Below the pieces are notes generated by a model. That model was not told where the DNA came from. It was given only the letters and a program-made list of their open reading frames with translations, and ran no database searches. From Polaribacter sp. (GTDB lineage: Bacteria; Bacteroidota; Bacteroidia; Flavobacteriales; Flavobacteriaceae): a stretch of DNA of 37,295 bases. The position numbers were made by a program, and so were the translations under genes. Every line of letters starts with the position of its first letter. The first letter of the stretch is position 1. The stretch lies in the NCBI GenBank assembly GCA_030731695.1, contig JANQTK010000252.1:1-37295 (forward strand), written 5' to 3'. Shown here piece by piece: positions 22,439 through 31,047 of the stretch.

Positions 22439-23643
22439 TTTACGCTATGTTTGGTTGATTTTATGATGGCTTCGTAAATAGCTTTCACATTGTTTTCCCA
22501 GGTATGACTTTTGGCATATTCAATTCTGTTTTGGATACGTTCGCTCGTATTTTCTGACAAAGCTTTGTCAATTAAAGTAACATAATCTTCTTTGCTATCT
22601 GCCAAATACACATGTTCTTTAAACATTTGCATTGTCTTAGTATTTGTGGCAACAACAGGTTTTCCCATGGCTAAATATTCATCGATTTTTCGGGGATAAT
22701 TTCCAATAGTTAAATTGTTTTTTAGTTGTGGATTGGTGGTAACATCAAATCCTTTTACATAATTAGGAAGTTGCAAAGCATCTTTACTACCTAAAAAATA
22801 AACATTTGACATGGAGTGTAATTTAGATTTTTTAAAATCTTCATCCTCAGGCCCTACCAAAACAATACTCCAATCTTTCTTTTGCGATGCAATAAATTCT
22901 AGCAATTCAATATCCAATCGTAAGCTAGTTAATGAACCTACATAGCCAAAAATAGGAGAGGGTATATTTTTAAACTCTTCAGCAATTTTGATGGAATTGT
23001 CTTCGTCATTAAATAAAGATACATCACATCCTTGACCAACCATATAACTATGAGGATTGTATTGTTTGCAAAAATCTTCGAAAAACTCAGAATTGGTTAA
23101 AACTACATCCGCTTTTTTAATAACTTGAGGTTCAATTCTTTCTCCATGTTTTTGCCAATAAGGTACTTTTACCAAATAATCTCTCATATAATAAGCATAG
23201 GTTTTTGGTTGTAAAAGTTTTTTCAAATGAAGCCCTAAAAACATAGAACTGTCGTTAAACAAAATGGTATTTTTAAACTGTAATCTTTGAGTTGCGGTTT
23301 TAATATCTTCTGCATAACTAACAGTATTTCTTTTATTTAGAAATTTAAATACGCTATGTATAGGAATCCAATTAATAGATTCAACAAGAGTTTTTGGGTA
23401 TAAATTCCAAAGATTTGGGCCAATTTCTACTAGATCAACTTCTTCACCATTTTTTATTCGGATTCTTTTTTGAATAGATTCTTTATCTTTTTGCTCTTTC
23501 ATGACAGACCTTAACATTGGCGGATTTACGTATAAAACACGATTGTGTTTTGCAAATTCTAGCGCAATATTTTTACAATTGCTACCAATTTCTATATCCC
23601 AAGCTTGGATGCCAACTACGATGATGTCTTTACCTGTTATCAT
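22429..23643 (-). CDS. Glycosyltransferase, GT-B fold (family 1/4-like)
   Basis: This is a 404-residue cytoplasmic GT-B enzyme. The N-terminal domain begins DIIVVGIQAWDIEIGSNCKN and has RVLYVNPPMLR (about 35-45), a pattern shared with TuaH-like transferases. The C-terminal domain contains FGYVGSLTSLRLDIELL (about 233-249), VYFLGSKDALQLP and the donor-binding PRKIDEYLAMGKPVVATNT (about 321-339), where the Glu of the E-x7-E type motif sits. It is one of four glycosyltransferases in the cluster and probably adds one residue to the repeat unit. It follows the next transferase by 14 bp and overlaps the acetyltransferase downstream. Confidence 0.87.
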   Translation of the reverse strand: MITGKDIIVVGIQAWDIEIGSNCKNIALEFAKHNRVLYVNPPMLRSVMKEQKDKESIQKRIRIKNGEEVDLVEIGPNLWNLYPKTLVESINWIPIHSVFKFLNKRNTVSYAEDIKTATQRLQFKNTILFNDSSMFLGLHLKKLLQPKTYAYYMRDYLVKVPYWQKHGERIEPQVIKKADVVLTNSEFFEDFCKQYNPHSYMVGQGCDVSLFNDEDNSIKIAEEFKNIPSPIFGYVGSLTSLRLDIELLEFIASQKKDWSIVLVGPEDEDFKKSKLHSMSNVYFLGSKDALQLPNYVKGFDVTTNPQLKNNLTIGNYPRKIDEYLAMGKPVVATNTKTMQMFKEHVYLADSKEDYVTLIDKALSENTSERIQNRIEYAKSHTWENNVKAIYEAIIKSTKHSVKWD

Positions 23644-23657
23644 GATTTTTATTTTGT

Positions 23658-24809
23658 TTAGATATTTCCATGAATTAATTCATATTGCTTCAAATAGTCT
23701 TTTGCCATGTTTTTCCATGAAAATTGTTTGCTTCTTTCTAAACCTTTTTCACAAAGAGACTTCCTATAATCATCATCATTTAAAATTTTAATAATACCAG
23801 CTGTAATTTCTTCGGATTGAAAAGGGTCAATTATATGAGCTGCATCTGCTGCAACCTCTGGCATTGATGAGGTGTTTGATGTGATTACTGGAACATTACA
23901 AGACATGGCTTCTAGCATTGGAATACCAAAACTTTCTCGCAAAGATGGATATAGAAAAACAGCGCATTGTGAATAGATTGCTGGTAAATCTGTGTTCACA
24001 ACATATCCTGTTAAAACTATTTGATTGATGAGATTCACATCATTAATTTCTAGTAAAAGTTTATTAAGCTCAATTTTATCATAATCAAGCATCACCAATT
24101 TATAATCAGAATTTGATTGTTTTAAAAAATCGGAAAAGGCTTTTAAAGTTCCTTTGGTATTCTTTTTTGGATCTGTATTTCCTAAGAAAAAGAAAAATTT
24201 ATCAGGTAAATGATATTTATTTTTAACCCTTAAAAGTTCTTCATTATTTGTTATTGGTTTAAAATGTTCGCTTACACCATTGTAAATTGCATCTAGTTTT
24301 TTATCTCCTTTGATACCAAAAAATTCTCCAATTCTATTTTTCTCAAAATGAGATACTGTGATTACTTTTTTACTTTTTTTTACAACACGAGGCACAACAA
24401 GTTTTCGATAAATATTGCCAAATTTTTGATAAGCACTAGCGCTACTTTTTAGGATTTTCAGGTAACTACTTTCCATGTAAATGATATCATGAAGAATTGT
24501 AATTAAAGGAATATCAGTAAAAAACGGAGCTGTATTACTTGTACAATGCAAAATATCGCATTGGTATTTTTTTGCAGCTTTTGGTAATGCTATTTGTTCC
24601 CAAGTTGGATAAGGTCCACCATTTAATTCAATAATTTTAAAGTTTGCAGTTTCCTGAAGTACGGAATTATCTTCATCGGGTTTTACAAAAATAAAATAGT
24701 CATTTTTTGTATCAATAATTTGCAGGTTTTTGATAAGTTCTAAAGCAACCATGTCCATACCATGTTTCTTTTTGCGAAAAATCCTTTGTGCTTCAATACC
24801 TATTCTCAT
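23658..24809 (-). CDS. Family 4 glycosyltransferase
   Basis: This 383-residue GT4 enzyme begins MRIGIEAQRIFRKKKHGMDM, typical of mannosyl- or other hexosyltransferases of this family. The first Rossmann domain carries CDILHCTSNTAPFF (about 84-97) and LITILHDIIYMESS. The second domain carries FFFLGNTDPKKNTKGTLKAF (about 206-225) and the E-x7-E motif Glu292/Glu300 in RESFGIPMLEAMSCNVPVI. It is a retaining enzyme by family. The donor is unknown. It sits between an acyltransferase (11 bp) and another glycosyltransferase (14 bp). Confidence 0.9.
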   Translation of the reverse strand: MRIGIEAQRIFRKKKHGMDMVALELIKNLQIIDTKNDYFIFVKPDEDNSVLQETANFKIIELNGGPYPTWEQIALPKAAKKYQCDILHCTSNTAPFFTDIPLITILHDIIYMESSYLKILKSSASAYQKFGNIYRKLVVPRVVKKSKKVITVSHFEKNRIGEFFGIKGDKKLDAIYNGVSEHFKPITNNEELLRVKNKYHLPDKFFFFLGNTDPKKNTKGTLKAFSDFLKQSNSDYKLVMLDYDKIELNKLLLEINDVNLINQIVLTGYVVNTDLPAIYSQCAVFLYPSLRESFGIPMLEAMSCNVPVITSNTSSMPEVAADAAHIIDPFQSEEITAGIIKILNDDDYRKSLCEKGLERSKQFSWKNMAKDYLKQYELIHGNI

Positions 24810-24820
24810 AATGCAGTGTT

Positions 24821-25894
24821 TTAAACATTAATTAGCAAATAACTCTTTAGTTTTTTTCTGATTTGACCATAAATAACCACTTCAATTATATATGAAAACA
24901 AAAACATGAAAAGAATATAAATTGTATTTTTTAGGATTACATTATTGATAAAATCCAGATAAGTTGCCTCAATAACTAAATAATGATGCGAAATATAAAT
25001 ACCATAAGAAAAAGGAGCTAAATACTTAAAAACTCCAAAAAGTTCATGAAAACCAAACCAATTTAATTTTTTCCAAATGATTCCACCAAACATTGCTAAA
25101 ATGGCGAAAACAAAATGACGCAATTCAATAAATGGGAAAGCTACTAAAGGATATTCATATATTTTTGTATATCCAAAGTTGATGTATAAATTGATGCTTA
25201 AAAGAGCTATAATCACAATTAAAACATAGCTGTAATTTTTAATTGATGTAAATGTATAGCTTTCTCCTTTCAGATAAATCTCTGCGAATCTTACTCCAAT
25301 CCACCAAATGCCAAAATACATGAAAATTCTATTGATGATAAATGGATATATTAAATATGAAATTGCGGCTATTATTGTTAAAATAATTACCCAATTATGA
25401 ATTTTAGAAGGTGCAATTTTTTTAGATAAAAATAAAAAAATCATATAAAACCACCATTCATAAGACAATGACCAAAGAACACCATTTGCCATATAAACAG
25501 GTGAAATTACATTTGGTTTTAATGAAATTACATCCTGAAGCATGAACAAGTTTCCTAAAAGAGTTTTCCACTCAGGATCTGCTAAACTGCCTTCTGCATA
25601 ACATTTTAAAATATAGGCTAATAGGAAAATGCATATCAAAGGAATATAAATCCTTAAAAATCTTCTCAAAAAATATTTTTTAAACGATTTATCTGAGGAG
25701 TTTTCCCAAGTATATTTAATTACAAAACCACTTAAAATAAAAAACATAATTACAGCTTCAGATCCAAAGCGAAATAAAAAACCGATATTGATTCCAAAAA
25801 GCAATATTTTTTGTGGTAACAAATGAAAAAGCACCACATAAAATGCAGCGAATCCACGAATGGCTTCTAATTTTTCAATTTTTTTATTTTTCAT
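24821..25894 (-). CDS. Membrane acyltransferase, OafA/YrhL family
   Basis: This 357-residue multi-pass protein of the acyltransferase-3 family would O-acylate sugars of the polysaccharide at the inner membrane. It begins with the family motif EAIRGFAAFYVVLFHLLP (about 10-27), with Arg13 and His24 as the expected conserved residues. FFILSGFVIKYTWE (about 51-64) and VLWSLSYEWWFYMIFLFL (about 138-155) also match. About ten membrane helices are predicted. There is no periplasmic SGNH domain, so it is the short form. It is the second acyltransferase of the cluster, which suggests that the polymer carries more than one acyl group. Confidence 0.88.
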   Translation of the reverse strand: MKNKKIEKLEAIRGFAAFYVVLFHLLPQKILLFGINIGFLFRFGSEAVIMFFILSGFVIKYTWENSSDKSFKKYFLRRFLRIYIPLICIFLLAYILKCYAEGSLADPEWKTLLGNLFMLQDVISLKPNVISPVYMANGVLWSLSYEWWFYMIFLFLSKKIAPSKIHNWVIILTIIAAISYLIYPFIINRIFMYFGIWWIGVRFAEIYLKGESYTFTSIKNYSYVLIVIIALLSINLYINFGYTKIYEYPLVAFPFIELRHFVFAILAMFGGIIWKKLNWFGFHELFGVFKYLAPFSYGIYISHHYLVIEATYLDFINNVILKNTIYILFMFLFSYIIEVVIYGQIRKKLKSYLLINV

Positions 25895-25920
25895 TTGTTT
25901 GATAAATGTCTAAGTATAAA

Positions 25921-27123
25921 TTATTTAGTTTTTATATCTTTTGAATTTGAAGTATGTTGAGTATGAATAAATGTTTTATTTGCTCCTTTTATTTTTAGCA
26001 AAGACAATAACATTGTAAACATTCCTTTAGGTAAACTCGCCAAAGCACCCAGAGTTTTTGAATTGTAAAATGAAATTGGAACAGAAAAAACAAATGATAA
26101 AACACAAGTTACCACCAAAGCAATCCAAAGTTTTGTATAAATAATTTGGTTTTCTAAAAAGTAATTGATGATTAAAAAAGCGACACTAAAAAGGATAACA
26201 GCGCCTAATAATAAAATTCTTGGAGGTTGTATAAATTGAATTGCTTTGTCAAAATAATCTACATTTCCTTTTGTAATTAAATCTTTTGTTGCATTTAAAA
26301 TGTCTTTTCTAAAATAATGAAATTGAGCAGATAACCATCTACGACGTTGATTGCCAAAAACTTCTGCTTTTTGAATTTTTTCGTCATACACAATAGCATC
26401 ATTTAGATATACAATTTTGCGTCCTTCTTTGAGCATTTTCAATTCAATTTCTTTGTCAAAACCGCCAATTGCAGTAACTGTAGCCATTAATGATTTAAAA
26501 TATTGATATCTAAAAGCCATTCCTGAGCCAATAATTGCAGACGAAAGACCTAAAACTCTATGTCCTTTTCTGAAGATATTGTTATTGATTTCTTCACTGA
26601 TTGCATCTAATATTGCCCAAGAATTATTAGTATTTTTTGCAGTACGATGACCTTGAACCGCAATAAAATCATACTCAAAAACAGCATTTATTTTTTGTAA
26701 AAAATCAGGAGCCATTACATTATCAGCATCTAAAACAACAGCAATTTCATAGTCTCTTTGTAATGTTTCCATTGCTTTATTTAAAGCTTTGGATTTTGTG
26801 CTTTTTTCAAAACTTACTTCAATCAACTTTATGGGTAATGTTTTTAGGGTTGCTAAGGTTTCTGCCTTGAAAGAATCAGCAATGATTACAACATCAAAAA
26901 GATTTTTAGGATATTTTTGTTCTAATGCTAATTTGGCAACTTCAATAATAACCTCATCTTCTTTATAACCTGGAACAAGCACAGCTATGCTTTTCATATT
27001 TCCATTATCGTTGTAGGTTTTTTGCTTGTAAAAAAGACTCGCGACTGAAAAAATAAAAATATAAAGTGTTGCTAAACCTAATAGAATCAGCAAAATGAGT
27101 TGTATGATATTTAATAGAAACAT
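25921..27123 (-). CDS. Membrane-bound family 2 glycosyltransferase with QRRRW motif
   Basis: This 400-residue GT2 enzyme has an N-terminal helix (about 6-28), a cytoplasmic GT-A domain and two or three C-terminal helices (about 300-375). Key motifs are VLVPGYKEDEVIIEVAKLAL (about 48-67), VVLDADNVMAPDFL (about 129-142) with the metal-binding DAD, AIIGSGMAFRY and FGNQRRRWLSAQFHYF (about 256-271), which fits the QxxRW motif of processive synthases. It ends with a polar tail. Whether it is processive or adds one sugar cannot be told. It precedes the OafA-like gene by 26 bp. Confidence 0.88.
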   Translation of the reverse strand: MFLLNIIQLILLILLGLATLYIFIFSVASLFYKQKTYNDNGNMKSIAVLVPGYKEDEVIIEVAKLALEQKYPKNLFDVVIIADSFKAETLATLKTLPIKLIEVSFEKSTKSKALNKAMETLQRDYEIAVVLDADNVMAPDFLQKINAVFEYDFIAVQGHRTAKNTNNSWAILDAISEEINNNIFRKGHRVLGLSSAIIGSGMAFRYQYFKSLMATVTAIGGFDKEIELKMLKEGRKIVYLNDAIVYDEKIQKAEVFGNQRRRWLSAQFHYFRKDILNATKDLITKGNVDYFDKAIQFIQPPRILLLGAVILFSVAFLIINYFLENQIIYTKLWIALVVTCVLSFVFSVPISFYNSKTLGALASLPKGMFTMLLSLLKIKGANKTFIHTQHTSNSKDIKTK

Positions 27124-27177
27124 GATAAATAATTATAATTGAAAAACGAATTGAATGTTTTTAGAAATATTTTAAGA

Positions 27178-28122
27178 TTATCCTTTGAGTATTTTTCTTA
27201 ATTTATTTCTTACTTTTAATCCAAATTCTCTTAAAAATGGCAAATGTTTTCCACTTTTAAGGTTGTACAAAAATGATTCTGACTCAAAAATCATCTCAAA
27301 ATTTGCGGTACATAAAACAGGTTTTTTTGAGATTCTATTGATTTCGATAGCCTGATTTAATTCGCTTTCAATAAATAGTACATAAGGTTTAGCCATATAC
27401 GCTTTTGCTTTATGATCACCATGATTATTTGCTTTTTGACGAGCAGCCATATCTGGTAAATCTAACATCACCAAATCATTGTATTTTATGTTGTTTGCAG
27501 CCAACCAAGTTTCCGTTTCTTTTCGGTATTTTTCTAGTCTTGAGGTTACAATTGTTCCGATTTTGCTTCCTGGAATAAATAACGGAGGTGCATTTAAAAT
27601 AAAGTCAATATATTTTTCTCCATCATCATTTTGCTCAGGTAAAGGATCTGCACATAAAACGCCATCAATATCAAAACAAGCTTTTTCTAGAGTAGTATGA
27701 TTTAAAATATTCCATTGAAAATATCTTGGTAATGGCACAATTTCAAAGAAATAATCTACCATTTTTTCTTTACCAGCTATGATATAAACAGCACAATATT
27801 TGATATCAAATTTATCTTCAAGATGTTTTAGTTTCTCTCTCACTTCCACCATTGCAGAACCAGAAGCGATACTATCATCAACTACCAATACTTTTTTATA
27901 TGCTCCAGATTCAAAAAATTGACTTCTTGCGCCTGCTTTATAAATATGCCCGTTTAAAAAAGAGTCAATGTCAGTATAGGGTCTGTTGAGGTATAATGAT
28001 AAAAGATTTGCAGGTAACATACCACTTCTTGGAACGCCTACTATTAAATCAAAATCACGTGGAATAATACTTAGCCTTTGAAGTATAATATTATTTAAGT
28101 CCTTGATGTTTCTGTAATTCAT
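27178..28122 (-). CDS. Phosphoribosyltransferase-HAD hydrolase fusion
   Basis: This 314-residue protein joins two enzymatic domains. Residues 1-125 are a type I phosphoribosyltransferase, with LIVGVPRSGMLPANLLS (about 26-42) and the PRPP loop KVLVVDDSIASGSAM (about 77-91). Residues about 147-300 are HAD-like, with the nucleophile Asp151 and Asp153 in CFDIDGVLCADP, motif II GTIVTSRLEKYRKETETWL (about 189-207) and a late acidic IESELNQAIEI. It is soluble. Its place between a Wzy-type gene and a glycosyltransferase suggests a role in making or recycling a nucleotide- or ribose-linked precursor, but no reaction can be assigned. Spacers on both sides (70 and 54 bp) are the largest in the core of the array. 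Confidence 0.82.
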   Translation of the reverse strand: MNYRNIKDLNNIILQRLSIIPRDFDLIVGVPRSGMLPANLLSLYLNRPYTDIDSFLNGHIYKAGARSQFFESGAYKKVLVVDDSIASGSAMVEVREKLKHLEDKFDIKYCAVYIIAGKEKMVDYFFEIVPLPRYFQWNILNHTTLEKACFDIDGVLCADPLPEQNDDGEKYIDFILNAPPLFIPGSKIGTIVTSRLEKYRKETETWLAANNIKYNDLVMLDLPDMAARQKANNHGDHKAKAYMAKPYVLFIESELNQAIEINRISKKPVLCTANFEMIFESESFLYNLKSGKHLPFLREFGLKVRNKLRKILKG

Positions 28123-28192
28123 AATTTTAAAGTTAAGAGGTTGTTGATTAGTTGATGTATTTTTAGGGTTTTTTAAAGCCTTTATCTTTTGT

Positions 28193-29671
28193 TTATGCTG
28201 CGATTAATGCTGTTTCTGTTTCTTTTGTGTTTTCTTCAAAAATTTCTGGCTTTGACATGATTGCCATTGATGCATAAATTAATAATGCAGTTGGCATTCC
28301 ACCTAATATTGCGTTTCCGTAAGAAGCTAACATTATTCCTGCCATTCCAGCAATAAGCGCACTCATTTTAATTTTGGTTATTGGATCTCTAATTTTAAAC
28401 ATTACTTTATAACTAGCTGTTCCAATCACAAAAAATAAAATAATTAAATGAAATGTAAGACCAACAATACCTAATTCAGCCCAAATTAAAACATACCAAC
28501 TATCAGTTGCAACATTAGATAGAAAAGCGTAAGGTAAAAAACGCTGAGCCTTGTCTCCTGCATGACCAATACCACCACCAAAAGGTCTGGAAGCTAAATA
28601 TCCTTTTAAAATTTTTTGATTATCAAGCCTTACTTTTAGTGAAGGTTCATTTGGGTCAAAAGCACTGCGCATTCTTCTTACTTGATAGTTTCCATTGGCG
28701 ATTGTAGTATACTTAAAAAATACAAAAAAGAGTGCAAGAAACAACACGCCAGTACTTAGTACTCTTATGTTTTTTCGTAAAACAAAAAATGTCATTAATC
28801 CAGCTAAAGGAACTGCAATTGAACCTCTTGTTCCAGAAATCATCATCCCATAAAAACCTAGTAATCCAACAGTTAAGAAGAATATTTTTGAAAATCCTTT
28901 TTTAGCCATCGAGTAAATTAAAAAAACAACTCCTGCATAGGCTTGATTTCCTCCAAATTGCCCTGCATCACTAAAAAATGAAAAAACTCTCAGCTTGCCA
29001 AATAATACATGAGTTTCTGCACCTCCATTATCTAGCCAAGCTTGTTCAGCATAATCAACTCCAAAAAGCATCTGAAATGTTCCTTTTAATGTAGCAAGTA
29101 TGGAGAATATTCCCCATACATATAAAAATGCATCCAATTTTTTATTGGTATCAATGAGCATAAAGGTTAGTATAACAAAGAAAAAGAAATAGAAACCAAT
29201 ACCTCTTCCTGCAATCCAAGGTTCTATCATTCTAGCTTCTGGATTTACAAGTTGTAATATGCAATATACCATCCAAATGCCTGCTAAAATAGTAATGGTT
29301 TTATTTGCTGGAGACCAATCAACTCTTTCTCTAAATCTCGAAAAGATAATTGCTAAAAAAGTAAAAACCATGATTCCGTCAATTGCAAATCCTAATGGCA
29401 ATCCTTGAATATATCTTCCAATTCCTAGAATGACAAAATTTACTCCAATAGCTGTGTAAAAACCAATAATGGGTTTTTTAAATAAAAAATAGAAGTAGAT
29501 TATGCCAAAAAACAGCGCAAATAAAAGTCCTATACCAACAATTTTTAATTTTGCTAAAAGCAATGCAATACAAATAACGCCACCAAAAAGCAGTAAAATT
29601 CCTTTCGGGTTTACTAAACTAGCAGAACCTGAAGGTTTTTCGAATGGATTTATTTGGTCGTTTGAAATCAA
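28193..29671 (-). CDS. O-antigen ligase/Wzy-type polymerase family protein
   Basis: This 492-residue membrane protein has about 12 predicted helices and a large periplasmic loop (about 320-400) before the last helices, the layout of Wzy polymerases and O-antigen ligases. The loop contains RRMRSAFDPNEPSLKVRL and ASRPFGGGIGHAGDKAQRF, with the Arg, His and Gly residues usual in this family. In this locus a polymerase of flipped repeat units is more likely than a ligase, because a flippase and a chain-length protein are encoded next to it. Its start overlaps the flippase stop by 4 bp (29668-29671). Confidence 0.85.
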   Translation of the reverse strand: MISNDQINPFEKPSGSASLVNPKGILLLFGGVICIALLLAKLKIVGIGLLFALFFGIIYFYFLFKKPIIGFYTAIGVNFVILGIGRYIQGLPLGFAIDGIMVFTFLAIIFSRFRERVDWSPANKTITILAGIWMVYCILQLVNPEARMIEPWIAGRGIGFYFFFFVILTFMLIDTNKKLDAFLYVWGIFSILATLKGTFQMLFGVDYAEQAWLDNGGAETHVLFGKLRVFSFFSDAGQFGGNQAYAGVVFLIYSMAKKGFSKIFFLTVGLLGFYGMMISGTRGSIAVPLAGLMTFFVLRKNIRVLSTGVLFLALFFVFFKYTTIANGNYQVRRMRSAFDPNEPSLKVRLDNQKILKGYLASRPFGGGIGHAGDKAQRFLPYAFLSNVATDSWYVLIWAELGIVGLTFHLIILFFVIGTASYKVMFKIRDPITKIKMSALIAGMAGIMLASYGNAILGGMPTALLIYASMAIMSKPEIFEENTKETETALIAA

Positions 29672-31035
29672 AATTTATTTATATAGCGATTATTTGTTAT
29701 TTTATTGAATATGTTTTTGTAGAAGGTGATTCCACTTGAAAAAATTTCTTTGTAGGATAAAGACAATTCTTTGTCTAAAAAATACATTCCCATCCAAATG
29801 CCAATTATTGTAAAAACAATAGATGCAACTGCTACTAGAATTAAAGATTTAAAAATAAATATGGCTATAAAATCTCCAATGACATTTGCTACAACCATTA
29901 CAAATACTTTAATCGCATTTATATTTGGCTTGTTAATGCTATCTAATCCAATTCCTGTCATTCTATCTATAGGTAATAAAAGACCGTAAATAGAAAACAC
30001 ACGAACAATATCAACAACATTAAAACCAGTTATTGGATCTACTTCTAAATATTGATTTCCTGATAAAACCAACACTAAGAATTCAGCAAACACAAAAGTA
30101 AACAGACTCATAATTACAAATAAATAAGTCAAAGCTCCTGAATAGCTGTAAAATAATTCTCTGACTTCAGAAATTTTTCCTTGAACACTTGCTTTAGACA
30201 TTTTTGGAAAAGCAGTTGCTACAAAACTTCGCAAAGGGATTTGCTGTAATTCCGTTAATTTTAATGGGATACTGTAAAGTGCAACAGCTGCATTTCCCAT
30301 AGGACTTAAGCTGATAATTAAGGTATCTGCACTTCTTAATAAATTGGTTCCAATTAATGTAAACGTTGTATATTTTCCAAAATCTAATAAGGTTTTATTA
30401 GTTTGTGAGGTTGCTTTTGTAATTAATTTTGTGCCATCCCAACCTAAAATTATAGTTAGTAATGATGTAAATCCGTTTATGATGAGTAAGGCAATGACTA
30501 GTTGATTTAAATCCATTTTGAAAAAAAAGAAATTGATTAAAATCACTAAAAAGAAAAGTCCGCTATTGATGGATTTTACAATTAAAATTTTATCATACTT
30601 CCTGTCTGCTTGCAAAACAACTAAGGCATTATTCCATGGAAGATTAAGAAAAGCTAATAATGGATACCATTTAAAAAATAAATTATAACCAGAATTGCTA
30701 ATTGCGTCATTAAAAAAAGTATAAAAAAATACTAGTATTACTGCAATTAAAATGGTTGCTCCTAAACCAATCAACGCATTGGATCCAATTAATTTTGCTC
30801 TTGAGGTTTCATCTGCTCCAGATAAAAAGCGGATCAATCCTGTGTTTGTGATTCCAAATCGAAACATTTCTACAAAAGAGCCACCTGTTATAAACAAAAC
30901 CCATTCACCAAATACATTTAATGTTAAACTTCTTGCGAGCAAAGCAAAACCACTAATGCCTAAAAATGCAATAATTAGGTTTCCTGTTAATGACAAGAAA
31001 TTATCCTCTTTTGCTAATTTTTTTAGCATTTTCAT
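29668..31035 (-). CDS. Polysaccharide flippase, Wzx-like (MOP superfamily)
   Basis: This 455-residue protein has about 12 to 14 membrane helices and is typical of lipid-linked oligosaccharide flippases. It begins with LSLTGNLIIAFLGISGFALL (about 14-33) and has the family-like GEWVLFITGGSFVEMFRFGI segment (about 45-64). Conserved helix patterns and the basic C-terminus also fit. It would move undecaprenyl-linked repeat units across the inner membrane. It is translationally coupled by a 4-bp overlap to the Wzy-like gene and starts 12 bp after the chain-length/co-polymerase gene. Confidence 0.87.
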   Translation of the reverse strand: MKMLKKLAKEDNFLSLTGNLIIAFLGISGFALLARSLTLNVFGEWVLFITGGSFVEMFRFGITNTGLIRFLSGADETSRAKLIGSNALIGLGATILIAVILVFFYTFFNDAISNSGYNLFFKWYPLLAFLNLPWNNALVVLQADRKYDKILIVKSINSGLFFLVILINFFFFKMDLNQLVIALLIINGFTSLLTIILGWDGTKLITKATSQTNKTLLDFGKYTTFTLIGTNLLRSADTLIISLSPMGNAAVALYSIPLKLTELQQIPLRSFVATAFPKMSKASVQGKISEVRELFYSYSGALTYLFVIMSLFTFVFAEFLVLVLSGNQYLEVDPITGFNVVDIVRVFSIYGLLLPIDRMTGIGLDSINKPNINAIKVFVMVVANVIGDFIAIFIFKSLILVAVASIVFTIIGIWMGMYFLDKELSLSYKEIFSSGITFYKNIFNKITNNRYINKF

Positions 31036-31047
31036 CAGCTTGATTGT

